Shown in pieces: positions 26,403-35,707 of a DNA stretch of 64,000 bases. The notes below the pieces were generated by a model. The model did not search any database, was not told the origin of the DNA, and worked only from the letters and a program-made list of their open reading frames with translations. Position 1 is the first letter of the stretch. Every line of letters starts with the position of its first letter. Origin of the DNA: Desulfarculus sp. (lineage in GTDB: Bacteria > Desulfobacterota > Desulfarculia > Desulfarculales > Desulfarculaceae); assembly GCA_003605055.1 (NCBI GenBank), contig QZKP01000006.1:1-64000 (forward strand). The letters run 5' to 3'. The position numbers were made by a program, and so were the translations under genes.

Positions 26403-26989
26403 GCGTCCTGAGCCGCCTGGGCCTGCCCATCTTCCGGGCCGGCGGCCCGCCGGAGCTGGCGGATCAGGACTGGCGCCTGGCCGTGGACGGCCTGGTGGCC
26501 GCGCCCCGGAGCCTGTCCCTGGCCGAGATAGCGACCCTGCCCCAGAGCGAGGTCAGCGCCCGCCTGACCTCGGTGTCGGGCTTTTCGGTGCGCGCCCTGT
26601 GGCAAGGCGTGCTCTGGCGCGACTTCCTGGCCGCGATCCAGCCCCAGGCCCAGGCCACCCACGCCACCTTCACCAGCCAGGGCGCTGTCTACCAGACCAC
26701 CCTGGCCCTGAACGACCTGGACCACCCGCGGGTCATGCTGGTGACGGCCGTGGAGGGCGAGCCCCTGGAGCGGGAGTACGGCGGGCCGTTGCGCATGCTC
26801 ATCCCCCATCGCTGGGGATACAAGAGCGCCAAGTGGCTGGCCGGGGTGAGCCTGGGCCGTGGCATGCGCGGCGGCTACTGGGAGGACCGGGGCTACACCC
26901 GCGAGGGGCTCATCGAGCCGGGCTACACCCTGGACGTGAACACCCGCACCCGGCGGCAGATCAAGGGCGGGGAGGTGACGGAGTTTTAG
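26399..26989 (+). CDS. Molybdopterin-fold (sulfite oxidase-like) protein lacking the Mo-binding Cys
   Basis: The 196 residues form one oxidoreductase molybdopterin-binding domain: WRLAVDGLV, ALWQGVLWRDFL, GGPLRMLIPHRWGYKSAKW and GYWEDRGY. These are the usual cofactor contacts of the SUOX/YedY fold. The cysteine that ligates molybdenum should be just before VSGFS, but the sequence is LTSVSGFS with Ser58 (codon TCG). No signal peptide or TAT motif is seen. It is translationally coupled to the chagasin-like gene. It may be a non-catalytic or altered member. Confidence 0.78.
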   Translation: MSVLSRLGLPIFRAGGPPELADQDWRLAVDGLVAAPRSLSLAEIATLPQSEVSARLTSVSGFSVRALWQGVLWRDFLAAIQPQAQATHATFTSQGAVYQTTLALNDLDHPRVMLVTAVEGEPLEREYGGPLRMLIPHRWGYKSAKWLAGVSLGRGMRGGYWEDRGYTREGLIEPGYTLDVNTRTRRQIKGGEVTEF

Positions 26990-27302
26990 GGGCGAAGATT
27001 AAGAGGGCAGGGAAGGGGCGGCCGGCGCGCAGGCGGGCCGCCTGTTTTTTGGGCTGCGGCCAGGCGGTCGGCCATGGGCCGAGATTGCTTCGTCGCGCCC
27101 GGGCGGGCGCTCCTGGCAACCGCATCCCTTAGCCAGGCCAGACAGAGGGACAATCGAAAAATATTTTTTGAATTTATTATCATTAAAGACTTTTCTTAAC
27201 AAAAGCCTTTAACTTTACCGCAGCCCTTTTCAGGCCCCAGCCAGACCCACAAGAACCGCGGCCAGCCAGCCGGCGCGGAACCCGGAGGCCGCCGCGCAGG
27301 GG
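26990..27302. other. Gene-free stretch with terminator and AT-rich tail
   Basis: A strong terminator follows the molybdopterin-fold gene (27017-27050). The later part, 27150-27225, is AT-rich. The minus-strand ORFs 26986..27183 and 26999..27202 have no start signals or domain. Confidence 0.45.
27017..27050 (+). terminator. Rho-independent terminator of the 25.6-27.0 kb operon
   Basis: GGCGGCC (27017-27023) pairs with GGCCGCC (27036-27042), followed by TGTTTTTT. Confidence 0.85.
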
Positions 27303-27644
27303 CTAGCTCCGGGGCTGGTAGCGCCGGGGGTCCTCGAACACGTCTATGGCCCGGCAGTAGGTGAGCACCTTGATGCTGTGCTCCACCCCCCGGCCGATGG
27401 AGTAGGAGTCGCCCGGGCCCAGGCGGTGCACCACCCCGCCGATGGTCAGCTCCACTTGGCCCTCCACGATGATGCCCCACTGGGCGTCGTGGCTGTGGGG
27501 CGGGTACTCGGCGCCGGCGGCGATCTCAAAGAAGGCCACCTGGCTCTGGGGCGAGGTGATCAGATAGGCGGCCACGCCGGGCAGGCGCAGCTCCGCCTGG
27601 GGCAGGGCCTTGATGAACTCAGGATAGGGCTGCTGGGAAGGCAC
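27303..27644 (-). CDS. Cupin-domain protein
   Basis: A single conserved beta-barrel of 113 residues: AEYPPHSHDAQWGIIVEGQV is cupin motif 1 with the metal-binding His and Glu-like region, and GDSYSIGRGVEHSIKV is motif 2. It may bind a metal and a small ligand. GTG 27644 has GGAGAG upstream. It lies 3 bases after the upstream Cys-rich gene, so the two are one transcript. Confidence 0.85.
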   Translation of the reverse strand: MPSQQPYPEFIKALPQAELRLPGVAAYLITSPQSQVAFFEIAAGAEYPPHSHDAQWGIIVEGQVELTIGGVVHRLGPGDSYSIGRGVEHSIKVLTYCRAIDVFEDPRRYQPRS

Positions 27645-27647
27645 GGC

Positions 27648-27848
27648 TCACTCTCCGGTATGGTTGTGCCGCTTGGATTCCTTGTAGTTGTAATGGATCA
27701 CGCACTGGGGACGGAATTTGCAGTATATCTCCGGGTCCGAGCAGTGGGGGTCCTCCTCCAGGCACTGGGCGCAGAGGCCGTAGCCGTACTTCTGGCACAA
27801 GGCCGCGCTGGGCCGGTCCGGGTGATAACGGCAGGTTTCGCTGTCCAA
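27648..27848 (-). CDS. Small Cys/His-rich protein (66 aa)
   Basis: The sequence has ordered Cys and His residues: CRYHPDRPSAALCQKYGYG, LCAQCLEEDPHCSDPEIYC, RPQCVIHY. This looks like a B-box-like zinc-binding mini-domain. The start is probably TTG 27848, with AGGGA just upstream; the close spacing makes it tentative. It is cotranscribed with the cupin gene. Function is not known. Confidence 0.7.
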   Translation of the reverse strand: MDSETCRYHPDRPSAALCQKYGYGLCAQCLEEDPHCSDPEIYCKFRPQCVIHYNYKESKRHNHTGE

Positions 27849-28025
27849 TTCCCTAACGTCCCGCGCTCCGGTGATAATAGGGCCTGGGGATCAGGGACTT
27901 AAATAACACGCGGGGCCGGGCCGGGCAAGGCCCCAGCCTTGACTTGCCCTGGGGGCTCGTTGATAATGCACAGTGTGCCGGCTAGTTATGCCCCGGTGCG
28001 GCAAGGGTCCAAGGAGGGCGGTGAA

Positions 28026-28964
<939 letters not shown>

Positions 28965-28968
28965 GGCC

Positions 28969-29406
28969 GTGGGACGGCGGTATCCCGAGCGCCCGGTGGT
29001 GGGCGTGGGCGGCATTGTGCTGGCCCAGGACCAGGTGCTGCTGGTCAAGCGCGGCGCCCCGCCCAGCCAGGGGCTGTGGTCCCTGCCCGGCGGGGCCGTG
29101 AAGGCTGGCGAGAGGCTGCAAGATGCCTGCGCCCGGGAGGTGGCCGAGGAGACCGGCATTGCCGTGACCGTGGGCCCTCTGGTGGAGGTCTTCGAGCGCA
29201 TCCTGCGCGACCCCCAGGGGAGGGTGGAGTACCACTACGTGCTGCACGACTACCTCTGCACCGCCTCCCTGGAACCGCCCATGGCCGGCGACGACGCGGC
29301 CGACGCCCGCTGGGCGCCCTTGTCCGGGTTGGGGCAGGCCCAGCTAACACCCGACACGCAGCGGGTGATTCTGAAGGCCGCCAGGCTTTTAAGGGACGGT
29401 AAATAA
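28969..29406 (+). CDS. Nudix hydrolase
   Basis: The Nudix box GGAVKAGERLQDACAREVAEETGI is complete (G-x5-E-x7-REVAEE-x-G), so it should hydrolyse a nucleoside diphosphate linked to another moiety. VKRGAPPSQGLWSLPGG is the strand before the box. It has 145 residues. GTG 28969 lies 4 bases after the decarboxylase stop, suggesting the pair is cotranscribed. An ADP-ribose or 8-oxo-dGTP pyrophosphatase role is possible; the substrate cannot be told. Confidence 0.9.
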   Translation: MGRRYPERPVVGVGGIVLAQDQVLLVKRGAPPSQGLWSLPGGAVKAGERLQDACAREVAEETGIAVTVGPLVEVFERILRDPQGRVEYHYVLHDYLCTASLEPPMAGDDAADARWAPLSGLGQAQLTPDTQRVILKAARLLRDGK

Positions 29407-29431
29407 GGCCCCGGCCGGGGTGGGATGAATG

Positions 29432-29460
29432 TTGACAGCCGCCGCGTAAAGCTGCTATTT
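29432..29460 (+). promoter_or_regulatory. Promoter of the qrc operon
   Basis: TTGACA (29432-29437) and CTATTT (29455-29460) are 17 bases apart. This gives a leader of about 175 bases before qrcA. Confidence 0.5.
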
Positions 29461-29643
29461 TGCTCCCGTCCGTGACCGCCCCTTGCCGCGCAGTGCATCT
29501 GTGCAAAATATCACAGGCCAGGCTGCCGGGTTTAAGAGGGTGGGTTCCATACACAATTGGGGCCGCGGCCAATGCATAGCGCCGGGGCCCGGGCCAGAAG
29601 CATTTATTCAGGTCCTTTTTGCTTGAACAAAGGCATGGGTCAC

Positions 29644-30258
29644 ATGGCAACGCACCAGCAAGGTAAGAAGCAACGGTCGCGTGCGGACTGGCTCCTGTTG
29701 GTCGTGGGCCTAATTTTAGGCTCCGCCTTCGGGTTCTGGATCACGCCTACCATCCTATACGCGGAAAAGCCGCAGCCTTTGCAGTTCAACCACAAGCTGC
29801 ACATGGAGCAGGTGGACAACGGCTGCAAGAGCTGCCACAAGTTCCGCGAGGACGGGTCCTTCAGCGGCATACCCGGCATCAAGTCCTGCAAGAACTGCCA
29901 CAGCGGCGACGAGCCTTTGGGCAACACCCCGGCCGAGAAGGAGTTCATGAAATTCCTCAAGGCCGACAAGCCCATCCCCTGGCAGGTGTACGCCCGCCAA
30001 GCGGACAACGTTTTCTTCTCCCATGCGGCCCACGCGGAGAATGCCGGCCTGGAGTGCACCCGCTGCCACGGCAAGCACGGCGAGAGCGACAAGCTGCGGC
30101 CCTATGAATACAACCGGCTCACCGGCTACAGCCGCGACATCTGGGGCCGGGGCCCCATCGGCCTGGCCGGCCCGCCCGATCGCATGAAGATGGACGACTG
30201 CGCCAAGTGCCATCGCGACAACGGCGTAAACCAGGCCTGTTTCGTGTGCCACAAGTAG
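29644..30258 (+). CDS. qrcA: Quinone reductase complex, multihaem cytochrome c subunit QrcA
   Basis: QrcA takes electrons from the periplasmic type-I cytochrome c3 network and passes them through QrcB/C to the membrane quinone. A single N-terminal membrane anchor (WLLLVVGLILGSAFGFWI) is followed by five CxxCH haem sites: CKSCH, CKNCH, CTRCH, CAKCH and CFVCH. The Desulfovibrio protein has six, so this version has one fewer. ATG 29644 is preferred over the upstream ATGs. It is followed by qrcB after 31 bases. Confidence 0.9.
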   Translation: MATHQQGKKQRSRADWLLLVVGLILGSAFGFWITPTILYAEKPQPLQFNHKLHMEQVDNGCKSCHKFREDGSFSGIPGIKSCKNCHSGDEPLGNTPAEKEFMKFLKADKPIPWQVYARQADNVFFSHAAHAENAGLECTRCHGKHGESDKLRPYEYNRLTGYSRDIWGRGPIGLAGPPDRMKMDDCAKCHRDNGVNQACFVCHK

Positions 30259-30289
30259 GCGGCCGCCGGATGCTAAGGAGTTAACCCCT

Positions 30290-32608
30290 ATGGATTGGGA
30301 CAGAAGAACCTTCGTCAAGTTCGCGGTGGGTGCGGTGCTCGGCGTCCATGCCAGCCCCCTGATCCCCAAGTTCATGGACGACACGGCCATCTGGACCCAG
30401 AACTGGAACTGGGTGCCAGTGCCCGAGGACGGTGCGGTGGCCTACGCCAAGACGGTCAACCCCCACACCGGCACCGGCGCCATGGCCAAGCTCATCGACG
30501 GCCGCGTGGAGGGGCTGCGGGCCATCCGGGTGGAGGGCAACCCGGACCACCCCCTGAGCCGGGGCGGCGTGGTCCCTGCCGACGCCTCGGCCCTGCAGCT
30601 GCTCTACAACAACGAGACTCGGGTGGCCAAGCCCCTGCTGCGCAACCGCGCCACGGGCGTCATGACCCAGATCACCTGGCCCCAGGCCCTGGATCTGGTC
30701 GGCGGAAACCTGGCCGAGCTGGCCCAGAAGGGTCAGGCCCACCAGGCGGCGGCCCTGGGCACCGACCCCAGCAGCACCACCGGCCAGATGCTCATGCGCC
30801 TGATGCAGGCCCTGGGCTCGCCCAACGTGGCCTTCACCCCCACCCCGCGCGAGACCATGGCCCTGGCCGGCCTGTTCATGACGGGCCAGCCCTTCCTGGG
30901 CTTTGACCTGGCCAACGCCAACTTCATCGTCTCCTTCGGCACCCCCCTGCTGGAGGGCTTCGGCGCGCCGGTGGCGGTGCGCAAGGCCTTTGCCGGCTGG
31001 CGGGGCTACCCCAAGAACCAGGCCTACCTGGTGCAGATCGAGCCCCGGGCCAGCGTCACCGCCAGCCAGGCCGACCAGTGGATCGCCTGCAAGCCGGGCA
31101 GCGAGGGCGCCGTGGCCCTGGCCATGTGCCGCATCATGATCGAGGAGGGAGTCTACGACCGCGCCGTCGAGTCGGCCTACGGCTGGAACGACGTGGACGG
31201 CATGATGGGCTTCAAGTCCTATCTGATGAAGAGTATTGACCGGGCCAAGGTGGCCAGCCTGGCCGGGGTCTCCCTGCCCAAGCTGGTCAAGATGACCCTG
31301 GCCTTTGCCAAGGCCGACCGGGCGGTGGCGGTCTGCGGGCCGGGCAACTCCGGCGACCCGGGCCGGCTGTACGACTTCATGTCCGTGCTGGCCCTGAACG
31401 CCCTCAAGGGCAACCTGGGCAAACCCGGCGGCGTGGTGGCCCAGCAGCCGCTGCCCCTCAAGTCCCTGGGCGGGGCCCTGCCCGAACCCAAGCAGCCGCC
31501 CCTGGCCGGCAGCGACCGGCCCTTCAGCGTCAACAACGTGCACGACCTGGCCGAGGCCGCCCTGGCCGGCAAGCCCTACGGGCTCAAGACCCTGATCCTC
31601 TGCGGCGGCAACTTCGTCTTCAACGGCCCCCAGGCCAACCTGATGCACGACCTGGCCCGCAAGACGCCTTTTGTAGTGGCCATCACGCCCTACATGGACG
31701 AATCGGCGGCCATGGCCGACCTGGTGCTGCCGTCCACCCACTGGCTGGAGGGCTGGGGCGACAGCACCACCTCCTTTGGCAGCCCAGTGGCCTGCTACGG
31801 CCTGCACCGGCCCCTGGTCAAGGCCGTGGCCGAGGCCAAGGACGCGGGCGACACCCTGCTGGCCCTGGCCCAGCGCCTGGGCGGCCCGGCGGCCGCGGCC
31901 CTGCCCTACAAGAACCTGGCCGAGGCCCTGGCCAAGCGAAGCCAGGCCATGGGCGACTTCAAGAAGCTGGCCGAGACCAGCTACTGGGCCCAGAAGCGGC
32001 CGGCCTACGGCCAGATGCGCTTCAACACCCCCAGCGGCCGCCTGGAGCTGTTCAGCCGCACCCTGCGGCAGCTGGTGAGCAAGGGAGCCGGCGGAGGCCA
32101 GGACCTGGACAAGGCGGTGCGCGCCCTGGGCGTCAAGGGCGGGGCCCAGGCGGCCTTTCTGCCCCACTGGGAAGAGCCGGCGGCCTACGCCGAGGGGGCG
32201 GCCTACCCCCTGATCATGCAGGCGGCGCCCTCCCTGCGCACCACCTGGGGCGACGAGGCCATCACGCCCTACATGGTCAAGATACTGCCCGACACGGTGC
32301 TGGCCAACGCGGACAAGCTGGTGGTGGAGATGAACCCGGCCACCGCCCGCGACCTGCACCTGTACGCGGGAGACATGGTGCTGGTGGAGTCCAGCGCGGG
32401 CAGCCTGACCGCCAAGCTGACCCTGTACGCCGGCGCCGCGCCGGGCATGGTCTTCGTGCCGCTGGGGCTGGGCCACCAGGCCTTCGGCTTCCAGGTGGCC
32501 AAAAAGGGAATGAACTTCAACCGCGCCGTTAAGGTCACCTCTGATCCCATGAGCGGCATGCCCATCTGGGAGCTCACCGGCGTGAGCGTCAAGAAGGTGC
32601 GGGGGTAA
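30290..32608 (+). CDS. qrcB: Quinone reductase complex, molybdopterin-oxidoreductase-like subunit QrcB
   Basis: QrcB is a large periplasmic subunit of the DMSO-reductase fold. An N-terminal twin-arginine signal (DRRTFVKFAVGAVLG) sends it across the membrane. Unlike true molybdoenzymes it has no N-terminal Cys cluster for 4Fe-4S, and no evident Mo ligand, as reported for QrcB, which binds neither. GGNLAELA, VVAITPYMDESAAMADLVLPSTHWLEGWG and the C-terminal LPLGLG region are the fold blocks. It is 772 residues. ATG 30290 follows AAGGAG. Confidence 0.92.
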   Translation: MDWDRRTFVKFAVGAVLGVHASPLIPKFMDDTAIWTQNWNWVPVPEDGAVAYAKTVNPHTGTGAMAKLIDGRVEGLRAIRVEGNPDHPLSRGGVVPADASALQLLYNNETRVAKPLLRNRATGVMTQITWPQALDLVGGNLAELAQKGQAHQAAALGTDPSSTTGQMLMRLMQALGSPNVAFTPTPRETMALAGLFMTGQPFLGFDLANANFIVSFGTPLLEGFGAPVAVRKAFAGWRGYPKNQAYLVQIEPRASVTASQADQWIACKPGSEGAVALAMCRIMIEEGVYDRAVESAYGWNDVDGMMGFKSYLMKSIDRAKVASLAGVSLPKLVKMTLAFAKADRAVAVCGPGNSGDPGRLYDFMSVLALNALKGNLGKPGGVVAQQPLPLKSLGGALPEPKQPPLAGSDRPFSVNNVHDLAEAALAGKPYGLKTLILCGGNFVFNGPQANLMHDLARKTPFVVAITPYMDESAAMADLVLPSTHWLEGWGDSTTSFGSPVACYGLHRPLVKAVAEAKDAGDTLLALAQRLGGPAAAALPYKNLAEALAKRSQAMGDFKKLAETSYWAQKRPAYGQMRFNTPSGRLELFSRTLRQLVSKGAGGGQDLDKAVRALGVKGGAQAAFLPHWEEPAAYAEGAAYPLIMQAAPSLRTTWGDEAITPYMVKILPDTVLANADKLVVEMNPATARDLHLYAGDMVLVESSAGSLTAKLTLYAGAAPGMVFVPLGLGHQAFGFQVAKKGMNFNRAVKVTSDPMSGMPIWELTGVSVKKVRG

Positions 32609-32611
32609 GCC

Positions 32612-33451
32612 ATGTGGAGAAAAAATCAAGTAAGGTACGGCATGGTCATCGACGTGGACAAGTGCACCGGCTGCGGTGCCTGCTCGGTGGCCTGCATGTC
32701 CGAGAACAACGTCGGGGTGCTGGAGGACGAAACCGAAAAGATCCGCTCCATCACCTGGCTGCGGGTCTATCAGATTGACAACGGCAAGGCCTTCCCGGAA
32801 ACGGAGGTGGCCTTTTTCCCGCGGCCCTGCATGCACTGCCAGGGCGGCGCCTCCGGCTCGCCGGGGCAGGCCTTCTTCCAGGAGGACACCGACCCCCAAG
32901 AGGCGCACACGCCCTGCGTGTCGGTCTGCCCGGCTATCGCCACCGACTACGACGACGCCACCGGCATCGTCAGTCAGATAACCTCCCGCTGTATCGGCTG
33001 CCGGTACTGCGTGGCGGCCTGTCCTTATCACGCCCGCTACTTCAATTGGTACGACGTGCCCTGGCCCCAGGGCACCCCGCGGGGCCTAAGCCCCTTTGTC
33101 TCGCCCCGCATGCGCGGCGTGGTGGAGAAGTGCACCTTCTGCTACCCCCGGCTGCAGCGGGCCAAGAACAAGGCCTTCCTGGGAGGCGGCAAGGTGGGCG
33201 AGATGGACTACCAGACCGCCTGCACCGAGGCCTGCCCCTCCGGGGCCATCACCTTCGGTCAGTTGCAAAACCCGGCCCACAAGGTGCATAAGCTGATCCA
33301 GAGCGAGTTCGCCTTCCGCCTGCTGGAAAAGATGGGCACCAACCCCAAAGTCTATTACATGTCCAAACGCAAGTGGGTCCGGATGATGGCGGATAACCAC
33401 CTCTCTCAGGCCAAGGCCACCCAAGCGGCGGCCTCCGGCGGTCACAAGTAG
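32612..33451 (+). CDS. qrcC: Quinone reductase complex, iron-sulfur subunit QrcC
   Basis: A 4Fe-4S ferredoxin-type electron-transfer protein of 279 residues. Cys groups: CTGCGACSVACM near the N-terminus, CMHCQGG plus CVSVCP, CIGCRYCVAACPYHARYF, and CTFCYPRLQRA with CTEACPSGAI. It transfers electrons from QrcA/B toward QrcD. It starts 3 bases after qrcB. No signal peptide is present, so it probably rides across with QrcB. Confidence 0.93.
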   Translation: MWRKNQVRYGMVIDVDKCTGCGACSVACMSENNVGVLEDETEKIRSITWLRVYQIDNGKAFPETEVAFFPRPCMHCQGGASGSPGQAFFQEDTDPQEAHTPCVSVCPAIATDYDDATGIVSQITSRCIGCRYCVAACPYHARYFNWYDVPWPQGTPRGLSPFVSPRMRGVVEKCTFCYPRLQRAKNKAFLGGGKVGEMDYQTACTEACPSGAITFGQLQNPAHKVHKLIQSEFAFRLLEKMGTNPKVYYMSKRKWVRMMADNHLSQAKATQAAASGGHK

Positions 33452-33463
33452 GCGAGGTCAGCG

Positions 33464-34729
33464 ATGAGAAGATGGTTTGACGATTTACCCAAGTACGCCG
33501 ACGATTCCAGTTGGTGGCCCAATGGTACCACCCGCTGCCGGCCGGAGGTTTTCCTGTTCTGGCTGGGGCTGCCCCTGACCATCATGGCCTACTTCGGCCT
33601 GTCGGCCTTCCTGGTGCTGTTCAAGGGGCTCAACCAGACCAACATGAACGACTACTTCGCCTTCGGCGTGTGGATCGTGGTGGATCTGGCGGTGATCGCC
33701 CTGGGGGCCGGCGCTTTCTTCACCAGCTTCCTGAACTACATCATCGGCAAGACCGAGCTCAAGCCCATCGTCAACGCAGCGGTGCTGATCGGCTTCATTT
33801 GCTACACCGGCGCCATCCTGATGCTGGGCATAGACATCGGCCAGCCCATCCGCGGGTGGTTCGGCTTCTGGCACGCCAACGTACACTCCATGCTCACCGA
33901 GGTGATGTTCTGCATCACCACCTACGCCATCGTGTTGTGCATCGAGCTCTTGCCCTCGGTGCTGGACAACCGCCGCATCGGCAAGGTGCCCGAATTCGGC
34001 ACCTTCAGCCACAATCTGCACACCATCATGATCGTCTTCGCCGCGGCCGGCACCTTCCTGTCCTTCTTCCACCAGGGCTCCCTGGGCGGCATGTTCGGCG
34101 TGCTCTACGCGCGGCCCTTCGCCTACCGCGGACACCTGGGCATCTGGCCCATGACCTTTTTCCTGTTCGTCATGAGCGCCATCGCCGCCGGCCCCTCTTT
34201 CACCACCATGGTCGTGATGATCACCGAAAAGATCACCGGCAAGCGCCTGACCAGCCACAAGGTCAAGATGCTCATGGGCAAGATCAGCGGCTGGCTGCTG
34301 TTGGTGTACATGGTGTGCAAGTCCGTGGACACCCTGTACTGGGCCTTCATCTACCTGCCCAGCAAGGGCCTGAGCGTGGGCCAGATGTACCAGGCGCCCT
34401 ACGGCTCCTGGCTGGTGTGGGCCGAGTTGGGTCTGTTCGGCTGGCTGCCGGCGATCCTACTGCTCACCCCCCGGGTGCGCGAGAGCTACGGCCTGCTGTT
34501 CCTGGCCATGCTGCTCAACTGCATCGGCGTCACCCTCAACCGCTTCATCTTCACCATCCAGAGCCTGGCCCTGCCGGTGATGCCCTTTGAGAAGTTCTTC
34601 TCTTATCTGCCCACCTGGCAGGAGTGGGGCGTGGCCTCCCTGGTGCTGGGCCACGGGCTGTTGATCTTTATGCTGGCCTACCGCTACCTGCCCATCTTCC
34701 CGCAGGAGCCGGAGCTGAACCAGCGCTAA
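33464..34729 (+). CDS. qrcD: Quinone reductase complex, NrfD-like membrane subunit QrcD
   Basis: An integral membrane protein of the NrfD/PsrC family, about 10 transmembrane helices in 421 residues (FLFWLGLPLTIMAYFGLSAF, LAVIALGAGAFFTSFLNYII and others). It carries the menaquinone site that receives electrons from QrcC. GRR-like and RFIFTIQSLALPVMPFE segments near the C-terminus are typical of the group. It starts 12 bases after qrcC and is followed after 13 bases by a small membrane ORF. Confidence 0.93.
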   Translation: MRRWFDDLPKYADDSSWWPNGTTRCRPEVFLFWLGLPLTIMAYFGLSAFLVLFKGLNQTNMNDYFAFGVWIVVDLAVIALGAGAFFTSFLNYIIGKTELKPIVNAAVLIGFICYTGAILMLGIDIGQPIRGWFGFWHANVHSMLTEVMFCITTYAIVLCIELLPSVLDNRRIGKVPEFGTFSHNLHTIMIVFAAAGTFLSFFHQGSLGGMFGVLYARPFAYRGHLGIWPMTFFLFVMSAIAAGPSFTTMVVMITEKITGKRLTSHKVKMLMGKISGWLLLVYMVCKSVDTLYWAFIYLPSKGLSVGQMYQAPYGSWLVWAELGLFGWLPAILLLTPRVRESYGLLFLAMLLNCIGVTLNRFIFTIQSLALPVMPFEKFFSYLPTWQEWGVASLVLGHGLLIFMLAYRYLPIFPQEPELNQR

Positions 34730-34742
34730 GGAGGTATCGGCG

Positions 34743-34904
34743 ATGCTGCCCTTTGTGTTTGAGTGGCATTGGGACATAGGCCATATCGTCTTCTTCGGCC
34801 TGTTCTACGGCGTGGTCTCGGTGGTCTTCGGCGTCCTGGGCCTGACCATCCTCAAGACCATCCTGGACCTCTGGGCGGGGAAGATACATTCGGCTGACCA
34901 CTAA
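34743..34904 (+). CDS. 53-residue membrane protein, putative fifth gene of the qrc operon
   Basis: Not in the ORF track. ATG 34743 has AAGGAGG 9 bases upstream and the frame ends at TAA 34902-34904. The protein starts MLPFVFEWHWDIGHIVFFG, has one long hydrophobic segment (IVFFGLFYGVVSVVFGVLGL) and ends in a short charged tail (LWAGKIHSADH). It lies 13 bases after qrcD on the same strand. A role as a small accessory or assembly subunit of the Qrc complex is inferred from position only. Confidence 0.8.
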   Translation: MLPFVFEWHWDIGHIVFFGLFYGVVSVVFGVLGLTILKTILDLWAGKIHSADH

Positions 34905-34995
34905 GGGCCGCCGGGGCAGGCCCCTCGGCCTGCGGAGCCAGCCTTAACTGAGACCATTGGCGGGGCCCCTCGGCCCCGCCTGGCTTTGGAGCCAC

Positions 34996-35634
34996 ATGCA
35001 GCAGCGGCCGCCCACAGACCTCCAGGGGGTGATCTTCGACCTGGACGGGGTCCTGTTCGACTCCTTGGACAGCAACATAGCCTTCTACAACCACGTGCTG
35101 CGGGCCCTGGGCCTGCCGCCGCGGGCCCACGAGAAGGCCCACATCATCCACCGCGAGGCGGTGCAGGGCTCCCTGCGGGCCCTGGTGGGCGAGGGCGAGC
35201 TCTACGACCGGGCCCTGGAATACTGCCGCACCATGGACTTGGCGCCGTTCATCAAGGACCTGAAGCTCTACCCCGGGGTGATGGACACCGTGCAGGCCCT
35301 GCGCCGGGCGGTGCGCATGGCGGTGGCCACCAACCGCATCATCACCGCCCGCCAGAGCCTGGCCCACTTCGGCCTGCTGGAGCTTTTCGACGAAGTGGTC
35401 ACCCCCAGGGAGGCCGGCGGCGCGCCCAAGCCGGACCCGGCCATGATGTATGAGGTGCTCAAGCGCCTGGGGCTGAGGGCCGAGCAGGTGGTGTACGTGG
35501 GCGACTCCAGCGTGGACCAGGGGCTGTGCCAGGCGGCCGGGGTGCGCCTGGTGGCCTTCCGCAATTCTGAGCTCGCGGCCTGGGCCCACCTGGAGCACCT
35601 CACGGACCTGCCGGCCCTGTTGGGCCTGGCCTAG
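34996..35634 (+). CDS. HAD-superfamily hydrolase, phosphoglycolate-phosphatase-like
   Basis: Motif I is FDLDGVLFDS, motif II VATNR, motif III lysine in GGAPKPDPAMM, and motif IV VYVGDSSVDQ. These are the catalytic aspartates and lysine of the HAD subfamily IA. It has 212 residues. ATG 34996 with GGAG upstream replaces the longer track start. A GC-rich hairpin (34959-34980) precedes it. The exact phosphate ester is unknown. Confidence 0.88.
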   Translation: MQQRPPTDLQGVIFDLDGVLFDSLDSNIAFYNHVLRALGLPPRAHEKAHIIHREAVQGSLRALVGEGELYDRALEYCRTMDLAPFIKDLKLYPGVMDTVQALRRAVRMAVATNRIITARQSLAHFGLLELFDEVVTPREAGGAPKPDPAMMYEVLKRLGLRAEQVVYVGDSSVDQGLCQAAGVRLVAFRNSELAAWAHLEHLTDLPALLGLA

Positions 35635-35707
35635 GCGCCGGGAAAGCCCTTGCCAGGCCCCGGGCCCGGGGATATGCTTGCCGCTAAAATGCCTCAGGGA
35701 GAAGCCA

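Noticed and set aside
30281-33031. 916-codon minus-strand ORF opposite qrcB and qrcC
   Set aside because: Its Gly/His/Gln/Arg-rich composition is the usual antisense shadow of GC-rich genes; qrcBC on the plus strand have all expected motifs.
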